From the NCBI GenBank assembly GCA_963576725.1, contig OY755242.1, positions 62,562,324 through 62,626,323 of the forward strand: 64,000 nucleotides of DNA. The letters are read 5' to 3'. A program made the translations under genes and the position numbers. Of this stretch, positions 11,251 to 20,879 are shown piece by piece. A model generated the notes under the pieces. The model searched no databases. It was not told the DNA's origin and worked only from the letters and a program-made list of their open reading frames with translations. Within the stretch, counting starts at the first letter, position 1, and every line of letters starts with the position of its first letter. The stretch is from Azorinus chamasolen. Taxonomy: Eukaryota > Mollusca > Bivalvia > Cardiida > Solecurtidae.

Positions 11251-11479
11251 TTAACCCATTCCCGTATAGGTTAGTTTTAGATCCAACCACTTTGAATAAA
11301 TCTACCGAAAAGGAGCATTAATTAGAGAAAAGATTTTTTTTAGAATTTTGTAGTTTGAAACCAGTGTGATAAATAGAGCATTTGCTCCTATAGGAGCGAA
11401 TTCTCTATTTATCGCAATGGTTTCACAAAGTGACATTTACAGAAGCGTCAAAAGGCATTAATATGCGGGAATGGGTTAA
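11251..11479. mobile_element. HP-B element copy 1
   Basis: Runs from TTAACCCATTCCCG to CGGGAATGGGTTAA (229 bp), with inverted termini and TTAA flanks. Hairpin 11357-11424 has arms GAAACCAGTGTGATAAATAG around GCTCCTATAGGAGC. piggyBac-type insertion is inferred from TTAA plus CCC. Its right end lies one base before M copy 1. Confidence 0.87.
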
Positions 11480-11480
11480 A

Positions 11481-11795
11481 TACAGCTGAACCTCAACATC
11501 TTGAACCTCGGATAACTCAAACTTCTTTATAACTGAGTTAATACTTGGTCCCTTCCAAAATTTGTAATACTAGATTATTCTAAAATCTATCTAATACATA
11601 TATCTACAGTTTGATGCAGCTCGCAAGTAACGATGAAAGCTCCTAGAGGATATTTAAGCGTTACTTGCGATCTGCATTAAGCTGTCATAGAGCGACAGTT
11701 TCCTGGTTAGAAATACGATGACTCGAACTTCCGTCATCCATATCGAAGTAATTTGAATAGTCTCTTGGAGATCGAGATATCAAGGTTGCATTGTA
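11481..11795. mobile_element. M element copy 1 (pogo/Tigger-like MITE with hairpin)
   Basis: Starts TA-CAGCTGAACCTCAAC with a CTCGGATAACTCAAAC flank. Ends with ATCGAGATATCAAGGTTGCA then TTG-TA. TA flanks and CTCGATAT-like subterminal sequence are typical of pogo/Tigger elements. A hairpin (about 11609-11690) with GATGCAGCTCGCAAGTAACG arms sits inside. No transposase. Confidence 0.72.
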
Positions 11796-12049
11796 TATTC
11801 AAAGTGACAGTTTAATTAAAGAAGACGTCAAACGTTTGAATGCTTCCTACGAACGTGATCTAAGTAATAAAATAATTTTCTGCATCGGCAAGTTGACAAC
11901 TACAGGAGACTAGTGATACTACGTATTATTTTCCTGTGTTCTACAAATCAAATTCCTCTAAACCGGACGTTGAAAACACCATTACACATGCATGCAGTGC
12001 ATGATATATGCAACGGCTTAATGCAGGGTGAAAGTCATGCGGAAAGCTT

Positions 12050-12490
12050 CCAATGGCACCCGTCGTTAGCCCTTTCCAATGGCACCCGTCATTAGCCCTT
12101 TCCAATGGCACCCGTCATTAGCCCTTTCCAATGGCACCCGTCATTAGCCCTTTCCAATGGCACCCGTCATTAGCCCTTTCCAATGGCACCCGTCATTAGC
12201 CCTTTCCAATGGCACCCGTCATTAACCCTTTCCAATGGCACCCGTCATTAGCCCTTTCCAATGGCACCCGTCATTAGCCCTTTCCAATGGCACCCGTCAT
12301 TAGCCCTTTCCAATGGCACCCGTCGTTAGCCCTTTCCAATGGCACCCGTCATTAGCCCTTTCCAATGGCACCCGTCATTAGCCCTTTCCAATGGCACCCG
12401 TCATTAGCCCTTTCAATGGCACCCGTCATTAGCCCTTTCCAATGGCACCCGTCATTAGCCCTTTCCAATGGCACCCGTCATTAGCCCTTT
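12050..12490 (+). repeat. 26-bp minisatellite, 17 copies
   Basis: Unit CCAATGGCACCCGTCATTAG + CCCTTT repeated 17 times over 441 bp. Almost no variation: one copy lacks a C, a few have GTTAG, and one has TTAACCCTTT. High identity implies recent expansion. The TTAGCCCTTTCC part of each unit matches the HP-A terminus TTAACCCTTTCC. Confidence 0.96.
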
Positions 12491-12684
12491 CCATGTTCAA
12501 TGTTCATGGAAGAAATAATGGCATTATGAATATTTATCAGCAGAATGTTGATGATGGCACACGTACACATGATTGTTTGATATTGGTAGAAATAATAGAG
12601 TCAGATATATTATAATTTTATAAGCAGACCCTGGCCAGACGGCTCCTGAATGTGTGATACAGCGTTTATATGAGAAAGGGTTAA
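12481..12684. mobile_element. HP-A element, reverse orientation, collapsed hairpin
   Basis: From TTAGCCCTTTCC at the last array unit to GAGAAAGGGTTAA. Only one hairpin arm (AGCAGACCCTGGCCAGACGG) remains. Inserted in the TTAA of an HP-C arm. Confidence 0.72.
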
Positions 12685-12909
12685 GCAGCCACCTGCCTAA
12701 AAAGATCCTTTACTACAATTCCGGTTATAAGGCGCTTACTGCATATAGTTTTGTTTTCATTTGATTTTAATATACAGTGTTCAAGATGTTAATCTTTTAT
12801 CTCATTATATTAATGAAATAGTGTATTCCTTCATGAATACAATGTATCAATTAACTTAATTCTTAAAATAGTACACACACGAAAGTTTGGCTTCGACAGA
12901 TACTGTTGA

Positions 12910-13050
12910 ATCAGATCTATACATTTTCATAAGCAAATATAGCAGACCCTGATGAGACGGCGCCTACAGAAGCTGTAGGAGCTATTTGATCTGGATCTAT
13001 TCTGTTTGCCAAAGCGTAAAAGTCGTTTGTACGAGGTAAGGTGTGGACCC
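12910..13050. mobile_element. HP-A element, degraded
   Basis: Hairpin about 12940-13009 with a duplicated apex (CTACAGAAGCTGTAGGAGCT) and right end AAAGCGTAAAAGTCG. Termini unclear. Confidence 0.6.
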
Positions 13051-13273
13051 CTTACTCCCATAAATACGCCATCTTACGCCGCGGTAAATTCACTTTTTGA
13101 AACCATTGTGATAAATAGAGTATTTGCTCCATTTGAGCAAATGCTCTATTTATCACAATGGTTTCAGAACTACGCCAATCTAAAAGTTTCCTTTTCTCTA
13201 GTAAATGTTCATTTTTTGGTAGTTTCATTCAAAGAGGTTTGATCTAAAAAGTAGCCTATTAGGAATAGGTTAA
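13051..13273. mobile_element. HP-B element copy 2
   Basis: Left terminus degraded (TTACTCCCATAAATACGCC), right terminus AGGAATAGGTTAA. Hairpin 13099-13165, apex GCTCCATTTGAGCA. The frame at 13006-13242 runs through it and is not a gene. Confidence 0.82.
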
Positions 13274-13757
13274 ATACATCAACACATAAAACTAGGAAAA
13301 GAACTGTATATACCAGCAGACCTTGTCAAAAACGACGTGTGGTATAAACACATGCTCACCAACAGCATTACGAATAATTGTCTGAAACGTTTAAAGGTAT
13401 ATGCTACAAACAACAGCTCTCTGTAATTACCTCAAATATTGTTTTTAAAGAGTGTTAGAAAATTATGTTATGTTATATTGTGTGAACTTGTTTCTCATTT
13501 TTCGGCTTTTAAGATATGTTAATTCAAGCTACAATTTGTAAATGGATCCTAATACAATATAAATTATTTCACATAAATACTTCCGCGAATGCTCTCTCGT
13601 TACATAACATGTTTTGTGATACTGAAATAACAGTCTCCGCTAATCAGTTGGTGATATTTGAACCCTCGTCATGCTGTAAACAATGCTGTCTGCCCAGAAT
13701 CCAATCTGGAGATTTACGTATCTCTTTCAATCTTTTCAGGATCAGTTTATAGCTAAA

Positions 13758-13830
13758 TACCAAAGTACTTGGCGTCTCATCTGGATTCAAGCTGATTGCG
13801 AACGCCAGCCAGGCACGGCTTAGCACGGTA
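13758..13830 (+). repeat. K repeat, partial copy
   Basis: CTTGGCGTCTCATCTGGATT followed by CCAGGCACGGCTTAGCACGG, matching K copies at 49.3, 59.4, 60.0 and 62.4 kb. Confidence 0.6.
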
Positions 13831-13866
13831 AGGGTACTAACAGACCAACATTCATGTTACGATATA

Positions 13867-14052
13867 TACGGTAAAACCTCTCTATAACGATCACTAAATT
13901 ATGTTAATTAGTTGGTATTTTGGACAGGTGGTTGCTGAAAGCAAGGTGAAAGAAAAACAGAACGCTCCTATAGGAGCGTTCTGTTTTACTTCCATCTTGC
14001 TTTAAGCATCCACTTGCCTTTAACACAAAATATTTGATGTAATTTAGTCACC
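13867..14052. mobile_element. HP-D element copy 1
   Basis: Starts TA-CGGTAAAACCTCTCTATAAC. Hairpin about 13925-14015 has arms CAGGTGGTTGCTGAAAGCAA and AACAGAACGCTCCTATAGGA around the apex. The right pogo-like terminus is missing; the sequence ends in GTAATTTAGTCACCTGC. Confidence 0.8.
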
Positions 14053-14299
14053 TGCATAAAAAGGCATCAATTCTTCATTACTGAAAAATTTGGAATATTG
14101 GATTTGTACTGTAACTGATATACATGGAACTATACGTGTTGATAAATCAGTTGATATAAAAGCACAACAACACAACACTTTTAATGAACGCTGAATAAAT
14201 TACATATTAACACGAATTTGAAAACATAATGTAGAAAGAGGACACTCATACCAACATACACGCAGATATTACATCAATCATTTAAACAAAGATATGCAC

Positions 14300-14380
14300 G
14301 CACTGTCATTTGCAAACAATGAAGACGCAGATAAAAGACTCCTAGAGAAACCCTCTTGTCAGGGTCTGACCTGTTTCTCA
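14300..14380. mobile_element. HP-I-like hairpin remnant
   Basis: TTGCAAACAATGAAGACGCA...AGACTCCTAGAG...CAGGGTCTGACCTGTTTCTC: a decayed hairpin of the HP-A/HP-I type without termini. Confidence 0.5.
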
Positions 14381-14887
14381 TTCAAAATTCTCTAGCAAGT
14401 TTCAGCCCTAATACTGAGTTGCCTCCATAATTAACCACTGTTGTTTGTTCTACTCTGATAATTTGGGGCTGAACTGATTGAAATTGATATCTTCAGGGAA
14501 ATTATGCTGCACTGGTTTCGTTTTAGTTCCTTGCATATTACCAACACGCCCACAACGTATAAACAAAAAAAACCCATAGTAATCAGTGTTATTGGGTTTT
14601 GATCTTATCGAAACTAATTCTTTTATTTCTTCCACATATCAACGAATCAACGAGCCTGTCATAATTCATATAACGCCAGACCCTGCGGTTACATTGTAAT
14701 GGCATTGATTCGATCATGGAAATATAAAACATGATAACTAATCTGACAGAAGAATGAAAGCCGCATTTCACTTTTAACTATAAGTATCCTTCCATCAGAT
14801 AGCGGAGCCGATTGACGCCTTTGGACACACAGGAGAAGGCCCAGGAGCAATCTGATCAGGGTGCAGTATATTATATACACTAGAACA
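14381..14887. other. Unassigned stretch with a dispersed segment
   Basis: Short frames only. About 14630-14715 (ATCAACGAATCAACGAGCCT..., GTCATAATTCATATAACGCC) loosely resembles 36720-36800, so it may be an old dispersed repeat. Confidence 0.4.
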
Positions 14888-15235
14888 TATCTTAAGCGGC
14901 CAATAAAATTGGTCTAAATATGGGTCTGTCGGGCAGGTGATAGTTTAACCCATTCCCTCATATTGACGACTTTTGACGACTCTGTAAAAGTCACTTTGTG
15001 AAACCATTGTGATAAATAGAGCATTTGCTCCTATAGGAGCAAATGCTCTATTTATCACAATGGTTTCGAACTACAACATTCTATTTTTTTCTTTTCTCTA
15101 ATTAATGCTCCTTTTCGGTAGATTAATTCAAAGAAGTTGTATCTAAAAATAGCCTATGAGGTAATGCTATACTCCTATAGGAGCTTTCTGCTTTACTTTT
15201 GCCCTGAATTAAGCAACCACCTGCTGTAACATTCG
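14888..15235. mobile_element. HP-C/D-type element interrupted by HP-B
   Basis: Left part (TTAAGCGGCCAATAAAATTG, GGGCAGGTGATAG) stops at a TTTAA where HP-B begins. The right part resumes at about 15163 with CTCCTATAGGAGCTTTCTGC and ends AATTAAGCAACCACCTGCTG. The element was therefore present before HP-B arrived. Confidence 0.72.
14945..15162. mobile_element. HP-B element copy 3 with perfect 68-nt palindrome
   Basis: Starts TTAACCCATTCCCTC. The hairpin at 15000-15067 is a perfect palindrome with two 34-nt arms meeting at CTCCTATAGGAG. The right terminus is shortened (GCCTATGAGGTAATG instead of ...GGGAATGGGTTAA), consistent with a small deletion at the junction. Confidence 0.87.
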
Positions 15236-15258
15236 TATGTTCAAAAACATGAATGACT

Positions 15259-15394
15259 GCTTATGACATCTAAAAACTGAAGATCTGATTATACAGTGTC
15301 AGTTATAAGAAAAAAAAACCTTGCGTTCATATACCATTACAAAAGTCAGTTTTCATTATTTGTTTCATGAATATTCATAAGGTAAAAGGGTGAA
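15259..15394. mobile_element. HP-A right-half fragment
   Basis: GCTTATGACATC, TGCGTTCATATACCATTACA, TTTCATGAATATTCATAAGG and AAAAGGGTGAAC follow the order of the HP-A right half. No hairpin. Confidence 0.65.
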
Positions 15395-15723
15395 CGAACG
15401 GGCAATTATCCTCAACGTTTTCGTTGATTTAACACGCAACCTCATGTAAACTGCCCAAGGTTACTTATAGCGTCTTATTTGAGACACGCCATCTCTCATA
15501 GAAGTAATTTCTAAGCAATTCATAGACGGTTATTATCAAAGACTACGCTGGATTCTATATGATTCTTTATTATCCCCCGGTCAACGGTCAATTATATTGT
15601 TTTTGCGTCGTCCGTCCTGTATATCATTACCACGCTGTGAATAAAAGAAGTCTCCTTAACTTTGGATCTGGTGCAAGTTTGGACTACTTCCCATTCGAAC
15701 AGATCCAAACCGTTTGCCAATGT
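15395..15723. other. Unassigned stretch
   Basis: No ORF or repeat recognised. Confidence 0.45.
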
Positions 15724-16115
15724 AAATTCTAAAGAGAGGTGATCCCCCGAAAGCATAAATTGCAACACAAAAGGAGAAAATTGCAGACTCGGTTTTATTG
15801 AGTCTGTTCATGAGAAGTAATTGAAAGTGCAACACTGCTGACGCCCCCTAGCACCGGCTTAAGCGGTATTCAATTTTCAGAACAAAAAGTACTGAAATTC
15901 ATGATCTCGAAGGATCAGAAAGTATAACAACACTGAGAATGAAGTACGGGGCGACGTTTTACGGCCGCCACACAAGCACTTAACACCTGCTGTTGTAAAA
16001 ATATAAATTCTAAAGAGAGGCGATCCCCCGAAAGCAAAAATTGCAACACAAAAAGGAGAAAATTGCAGACTCGGTTTTCTTGAGTCAGTTCATGAGCAGT
16101 AATTGAAAGTCACAC
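15724..16115 (+). repeat. J repeat, about 1.4 tandem copies, period 281 bp
   Basis: TTCTAAAGAGAGGTGATCCC at 15727 recurs at 16008, giving a 281-bp period. Contains GCAGACTCGGTTTTATTGAG, GCCCCCTAGCACCGGCTTAA and GGGGCGACGTTTTACGGCCG. Other partial copies lie at 8.06, 30.3 and 61.1 kb. Non-coding as far as I can see. Confidence 0.85.
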
Positions 16116-16186
16116 AGCGAATAGCTGGACTATAAATAATCGTTGGTCAGACTTAATTCAGAGAATGTCTGTTTCTATATATATCA

Positions 16187-16392
16187 GATCCGTAACTTCG
16201 GGAAAAGGGTTGGCTCTAAGGACTGGGTCGGTCGGGCTGGAGTACGAAGCGGGACTGGTACGGGCACGAGTTGGGGCGAGGCCTTGCGGTCGAACTCGAA
16301 GCGTTCGCTCAAGCCTTCCCGTGGAGTGCCCCAGCTTGCGGCACGTCGCCTCGCGCGGCATCGTCCACTTCGTCCGGCGACTAACAGTCGAC
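16187..16392 (+). pseudogene. 28S rRNA gene fragment
   Basis: GATCCGTAACTTCGGGAAAA, GGTTGGCTCTAAGGACTGGG and TCGGTCGGGCTGG match the conserved 28S segment just before a variable expansion segment. The match is recognised from knowledge of animal 28S, not from a search. Later, CCTTCCCGTGGAGTGCCCCA and GGCGACTAACAGTCGAC fit the far side of that segment. About 206 bp, GC-rich against AT-rich flanks. Overlapping frames on both strands (16143-16529 plus; 16158-16439 minus) are by-products; the minus frame, with SPTDPVLRANPFPEVTDL, is a typical antisense-rRNA translation. The fragment is far too short to be functional rRNA. Confidence 0.9.
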
Positions 16393-16446
16393 CTCGTATA
16401 TATAGTGCACAAAATATGTTCGCAATTTACCAATGTCATTTATCTC

Positions 16447-16698
16447 TTAAAATTTTCCTTCATATAAACGCATTTTCACGCATTTGCAAACAGAGCAGAC
16501 TCAGACCAGACGGCTCCTATAGGAGGTAATATAATTCCTATTATGTTTGCTAATGGAATTTGAAATAAGTGTGCATTCAGTGTTTAAAATGGCAACAATG
16601 TTCCACTTTCATTCCATTTCATTACAACTAATTTGTACACGAATATTCAGTAGGTATTGAAATATGGAATAAACATAGAACAGGGAAAGAAGGGTTAA
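16447..16698. mobile_element. HP-A element, right hairpin arm diverged
   Basis: From TTAAAATTTTCCTTC to GAAAGAAGGGTTAA. Hairpin region 16486-16550; past the apex the right arm has become GGTAATATAATTCC, so it no longer pairs fully. Confidence 0.8.
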
Positions 16699-16885
16699 AG
16701 GTATTGTTTTACAGCACACTAATTCTCCCAGCTCTTCATATGTTCTGCTTAAATTGATACAGCATTGTTGTTACCTTGATAATGGTAGTCCCGGAGCCAA
16801 CTGATCAACTTATTGTATGTTTAAATTGGCTTTTAATTTAGCAACTGCATTACTTCATATGTACGAGTATATAATCAGTGTAACT

Positions 16886-17128
16886 TTACGCTTTACTCCA
16901 TAAATACATTCTTCTACGCATTGGAAATCTGAGTAGACCCCGATGACGGCTTCTGTGGAAGCCGTATGATCAGGGTCTGTTCTGTTCGCTTATGATATAA
17001 TATACATATGGTTAAACAGATTCTGCCATGACCAAACTTCCTGTATCTATGTTATTACAGAAAATAATCTAATTAGTATTCATAATGTCAATATTTATTG
17101 CATGAATATTCATGGAGTAAAGGGTTAA
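16886..17128. mobile_element. HP-A element copy
   Basis: Degraded left end (CTTTACGCTTTACTCC), right end GGAGTAAAGGGTTAA. Hairpin about 16921-16990 with apex GGCTTCTGTGGAAGCC. Confidence 0.78.
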
Positions 17129-17501
17129 TTATTTAGTACTCAAGTATGATTCCTGATCGAGTTGTGCCAATGTTTTTTGCCAATTATTTTACGAAATGCC
17201 CAATTGTTTGGGGGTACATTGTAGGACCTGCAAATCATTGAATATATCAAGGACACATTACATTTGAAGCATTAACAGCTGTTGTAACAGTATAACGCCT
17301 CATTTACAAATGCATATTATATTCACACAAGATATTCATTAACTAAATTCTTGATTCTTGCCTTATCAAAATATTCTAGTAGCATAATATTTACACGTCA
17401 GCACATTTGTTCTTTCACACGTATTTAGCGCATTGGTATATACTATAAATAACGTCCACATTATGGTTACCCTATGTTATTTGTCCATTGGATTCAGTTA
17501 G
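17129..17501. other. Unassigned stretch
   Basis: AT-rich; nothing recognised. Confidence 0.45.
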
Positions 17502-17723
17502 TTAATACTACAAAGATACGCCTTCCTACGCCTCTGTAATAGTCACTTACTGAAACTAATGTGATAAATAGAGCATTTGCTCATATGGAGCAAATGCTCT
17601 ATTTATCACAATGGTTTCAATACTACACAATTCTATACTGTTCCCTTTCTCTAGTAAATGCTCCTTTTCGGTAGATTTATTCAAAGAGGTTGGGTCTAAA
17701 AAGCTTATGAGGGAATGGGTTAA
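17502..17723. mobile_element. HP-B element copy 4
   Basis: Left terminus degraded (TTAATACTACAAAGATACGC), right terminus GAGGGAATGGGTTAA. Hairpin 17552-17618, apex GCTCATATGGAGC, nearly perfect arms. Confidence 0.85.
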
Positions 17724-17990
17724 ACATGTATTTTGTAAAATATTGTGATACGTTTAGTTATGCTACTACATATATTGCCATGAAAACAATGATTGGCTTG
17801 AAACATTATTTTATTTCTAAACTGGTCTTGTCTATACTGTAAACGTATCTAATACCACACAATATTATTAACCCATTTTAAAGTGTACGTCACCCGCATA
17901 TTTTGATAATTTTAAATCTGCTGGTGTAATTTGGAATAGTTTCTCCGTGTGATTGATACACAAGAGACATTCTTATGTCATGTTTAAACA

Positions 17991-18214
17991 TTAACTCCAT
18001 ACATACGCCTTTCTACGCCTTTGCAAACAGAGTAGACGTAGGAGCCATCTGATCAGGGTTGCTCTGTTTGCTATGAAATGATTAGATGATATTCTACAAT
18101 TTTTTCCATGGCCATAAACTCCTCCTGCGTTCATATGTCAATATAAAAGTCAATCTAATTAACATTAATGATGTCATTATTTATTACATGGATATTTATA
18201 GAGGAAAGGGTTAA
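17991..18214. mobile_element. HP-A element, truncated left hairpin arm
   Basis: From TTAACTCCATACATACGCC to GAGGAAAGGGTTAA. The left arm is cut to GCAAACAGAGTAGAC, then joins GTAGGAGCCATCTGATCAGG. Confidence 0.78.
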
Positions 18215-18322
18215 CCGTAGAAATAATACCAGCTGATAATTACATAGCCTTGATTGTGTTTACTGATTTAGCCCGTTACCTGACAGAGACGCATTTGCAA
18301 ACAGAGTAAACCAAGATCAGGA

Positions 18323-18553
18323 CCTATGCTTATAAAGCTTTTTAGTTGAGTCTGAGTTCGTTCTCAAGCTTTTGATAGGTCACATTTGAGTTCTCAAGCT
18401 TTTGATTGGTCAGATTTGAGTTATCGAGCTTTTGATTGGTCAGATTTGAGTTATCGAGCTTTTGATTGGTCAGATTTGAGCCAAAGGCTCAAATCTGACC
18501 AATCAAAAGTTTGAGAACGAACTCAGGCTCAACTAAAAGTTTTATAAGCATGG
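18323..18553. mobile_element. HP-F foldback element with amplified left arm
   Basis: Outer arms CTATGCTTATAAAGCTTTTTA and TATAAGCATGG; apex GAGCCAAAGGCTC. The left arm holds about four tandem 30-bp units (GAGCTTTTGATTGGTCAGAT), the right arm one. Copy 2 is at 55923-56095. Confidence 0.87.
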
Positions 18554-18615
18554 ACACAGAGTCGCCTGTAGCAGTCGTCTCATCAAGGTCTGTTATGTCT
18601 GCTTATGGTATGATA

Positions 18616-18807
18616 TACAGTAGAATTTATTTAAGCGGCCATTCGTTTATTGAACATAGTAGTCTTAAAAAGCAAGTTGTTTCTTAATGCAAAGTAATGG
18701 AGCTTTCTGTATTACCCTTGACCAGCATTAAGCTACCACATGCCTTACACGCCATCAATTAAACCTGTAGTTGATGGCCGCTGAAAACCACTCTAGGTTC
18801 CAATGTA
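18616..18807. mobile_element. HP-C element, degraded, nested in HP-A
   Basis: TA-CAGTAGAATTTATTTAAGC at the left and CACTCTAGGTTCCAATG-TA at the right. Inner arms AGTTGTTTCTTAATGC and GCATTAAGCTACCACATGCC. The TA duplication splits the HP-A flank cleanly. Confidence 0.72.
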
Positions 18808-18936
18808 GACCGGATTCTACAGTTTCCGTTATGGTAAAATTTGTCCTTGTTAGTACGCCATTTTAAATATTCAGTAAATCAAAATTCATTCAGACATTAT
18901 TTATATCATGAATATTCAATAGATAAAAGATGAAAC

Positions 18937-20105
18937 CAGTTTATGTGAGTCTACAATCATCTTTATCATCAAGATAACCGTTTAAGTGCGTTGACATACG
19001 TTTTTAAATCGCTACAAATTGTTTTTGAAGTGACTTTCAAAAGATGATATCTTTCATTTGTCGCTGAGTCTCGCTAATCCAACTCAAAACTAGTAACTAT
19101 GAGCTTTAGATCAAGTATCACCTAAATCTACCCACGTGCACATTGCAGGAATATTCCTTATGATACGATTTCTGAATAACGTATAATAAGAAATTATCAA
19201 AAGAGCTGGATAAATTAGTTGCTGATAACCATTTTCTTTATATCTGCACTCAAAACTTGATTAACAAAGAATGTCAGCTGGTGTGACAACATCTTAAATG
19301 AGACTTCAGCCAGACACGGCAAGTCTTCAAGAACACTGAACACATCTAGAAACGATTTATAGCTTCAACATCAGATACCATGTCTTACAGCTGTCTGGGC
19401 ATTAATAGAACAAATTCAATGGCTCAAGCACATAATAAAACGTCCCTGGAAGTATTGGGATTTGTAAAGCAAAACATCCTGCTGGCATAGACATAAACAA
19501 AATATTGCAGATCGGATAGATGATGTTCGTTTCGTTCAACATTTCCCTTCTTCGTATTTTCAGTGATAAGTCGATATGTTCATAATGCTGTTGTACAATT
19601 TTCATTGTTGTAATCCATCGTAATCTAGATTCAGTATTCTAAGTATCACAATACCTCTCATGTTTGGTATATTATTTTTGAATATGTTAAGAACTAAATC
19701 TGCTTATCCTCTTCTCTGCAGATTCAAGCAAAACCAGACTATTTCACAAAGAGACTAGTAATAATACTTTCACATTAACAAAATAGAATAAAATAAGATT
19801 GCAATATCTTTAACGGAGAACATTTGCACATCAAAAGGTTATAAAACAACAAGACTAGATATACAGTGTACGCTGTATTAAAAGTACAACACATTGCAAG
19901 AAATGCACGTATTCAAACAAAAAAACTTTTGTATTGTAAGTACTAACTTTCCATTAATGAATAAGAAATGTCGTCGGTGAGTGCATTTTATGTTGATAAA
20001 TGGTATTTATTCGAGTACTTTATTAATTTGTCTGGCTCTTATTTAAAAACAGCAATCACTACTGCATGCCATTGCCTTTAAATTGTCACTAACCCCTTCT
20101 TTTTT
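18937..20105. other. Unassigned stretch of about 1.2 kb
   Basis: Only short frames (67 residues at most) with no motif, no tandem repeat and no hairpin. Candidate low-copy sequence. Confidence 0.5.
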
Positions 20106-20335
20106 TAAAACCCATTAAAATTTTATCAGGATATCCATCTTGTTTTAATGGTACACCATTAAAATGACCCATTGATAGGTAAACCTTTGATGGCATTTTA
20201 ATGGTCACTTTTTACTGGCATTTAATAGCATCCTTAGAAATCCCTAAAAATCCTGTTAACATCATCCTCTTAAGAGGCTGTTAAAACAAAGATGTAATGG
20301 CCATTAAAATGATAATTAAAATGTCTAAATTTAGC
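20106..20335. repeat. O repeat copy 1: CCATTAA/TTAATGG-rich
   Basis: Many interleaved copies of CCATTAAAAT and TTTTAATGG in both orientations, ending ATGGCCATTAAAATGATAAT. The second such region is 26071-26370. Confidence 0.65.
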
Positions 20336-20524
20336 TTACACAAGCGAAGATGTCTTTGACGAAATGTTTTGTCATTAAACAATAACGAGATTCCAATCAA
20401 TGTGCCGGCAAACAGGAAGTAGATAAACGACAGACATAAAAAGAGGAGACACCGCACAACTGACTATGGTTATGCTTCAAACAAAATATCAAATCATTCC
20501 ACCTTACACAAGCCAAGAAATATT

Positions 20525-20635
20525 TGACGAAAGATTTTGAGGACGGACGTACGGACGCACGGGACGTAAGGGACGTACAGATGGACAGTGGTAAAACTTA
20601 ATGCCCCCATCGCCTAAAGGCGGGGCCATAACAAT
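20525..20635 (+). repeat. N element 3' tail
   Basis: GGACGGACGTACGGACGCAC, then TTAATGCCCCCATCGCCTAA and GGCGGGGCCATAA. Resembles the tail of the 30.6-31.6 kb N element. Confidence 0.6.
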
Positions 20636-20879
20636 AAAGACAAGAAACCGCCAATGTCGGTATGGCCGGATTGCCGATTAAAGTGATATAGATGAACAGT
20701 CAATCATTATACATTTCTGCATCAGCAGATGCTGAAGGCATAATAAATAGTTAAACATATTCCAATTGCATGTAATGAGGTCCTCATTATGACTCCACAT
20801 GTTAAAAAGGTCAATCTAGAAATTCATTGAAGCATAAAAAACAAGAGATATTTGTAAAGCATGTATACCCCCAGACCCC

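Larger units (their letters stand above)
11950..12732. mobile_element. HP-C element split by a minisatellite and an HP-A insertion
   Basis: The left half (CTCTAAACCGGACGTTGAAA, GCTTAATGCAGGGTGAAAGT, 11950-12050) runs to the hairpin apex. The right half resumes at 12681 (TTAAGCAGCCACCTGCCT) and ends near 12732. Between them lie a 26-bp array and a degraded HP-A. The HP-A right border coincides with the TTAA in the HP-C right arm. Confidence 0.8.
18268..18936. mobile_element. HP-A element carrying two nested insertions
   Basis: Left end TTTAGCCCGTTACC and arm GCAAACAGAGTAAACCAAGA. An HP-F element then interrupts the arm, the hairpin resumes at GTCGTCTCATCAAGGTCTG, and an HP-C copy is inserted at a TA. 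Finally the right flank (GACCGGATTCTACAGTTTCC, ATCATGAATATTCAATAG) resumes. Removing both inserts restores the normal HP-A order. Confidence 0.78.

Noticed and set aside
12050..12490. Regular 26-bp repeats as a CRISPR array
   Set aside because: Repeats are contiguous with no unique spacers, and the context is a eukaryotic MITE junction.
16143..16529. Overlapping GC-rich ORFs (128, 100 and 93 residues) as real genes or bacterial transfer
   Set aside because: The GC-rich part is a 28S rRNA fragment; the minus-strand frame is a familiar antisense-rRNA translation.
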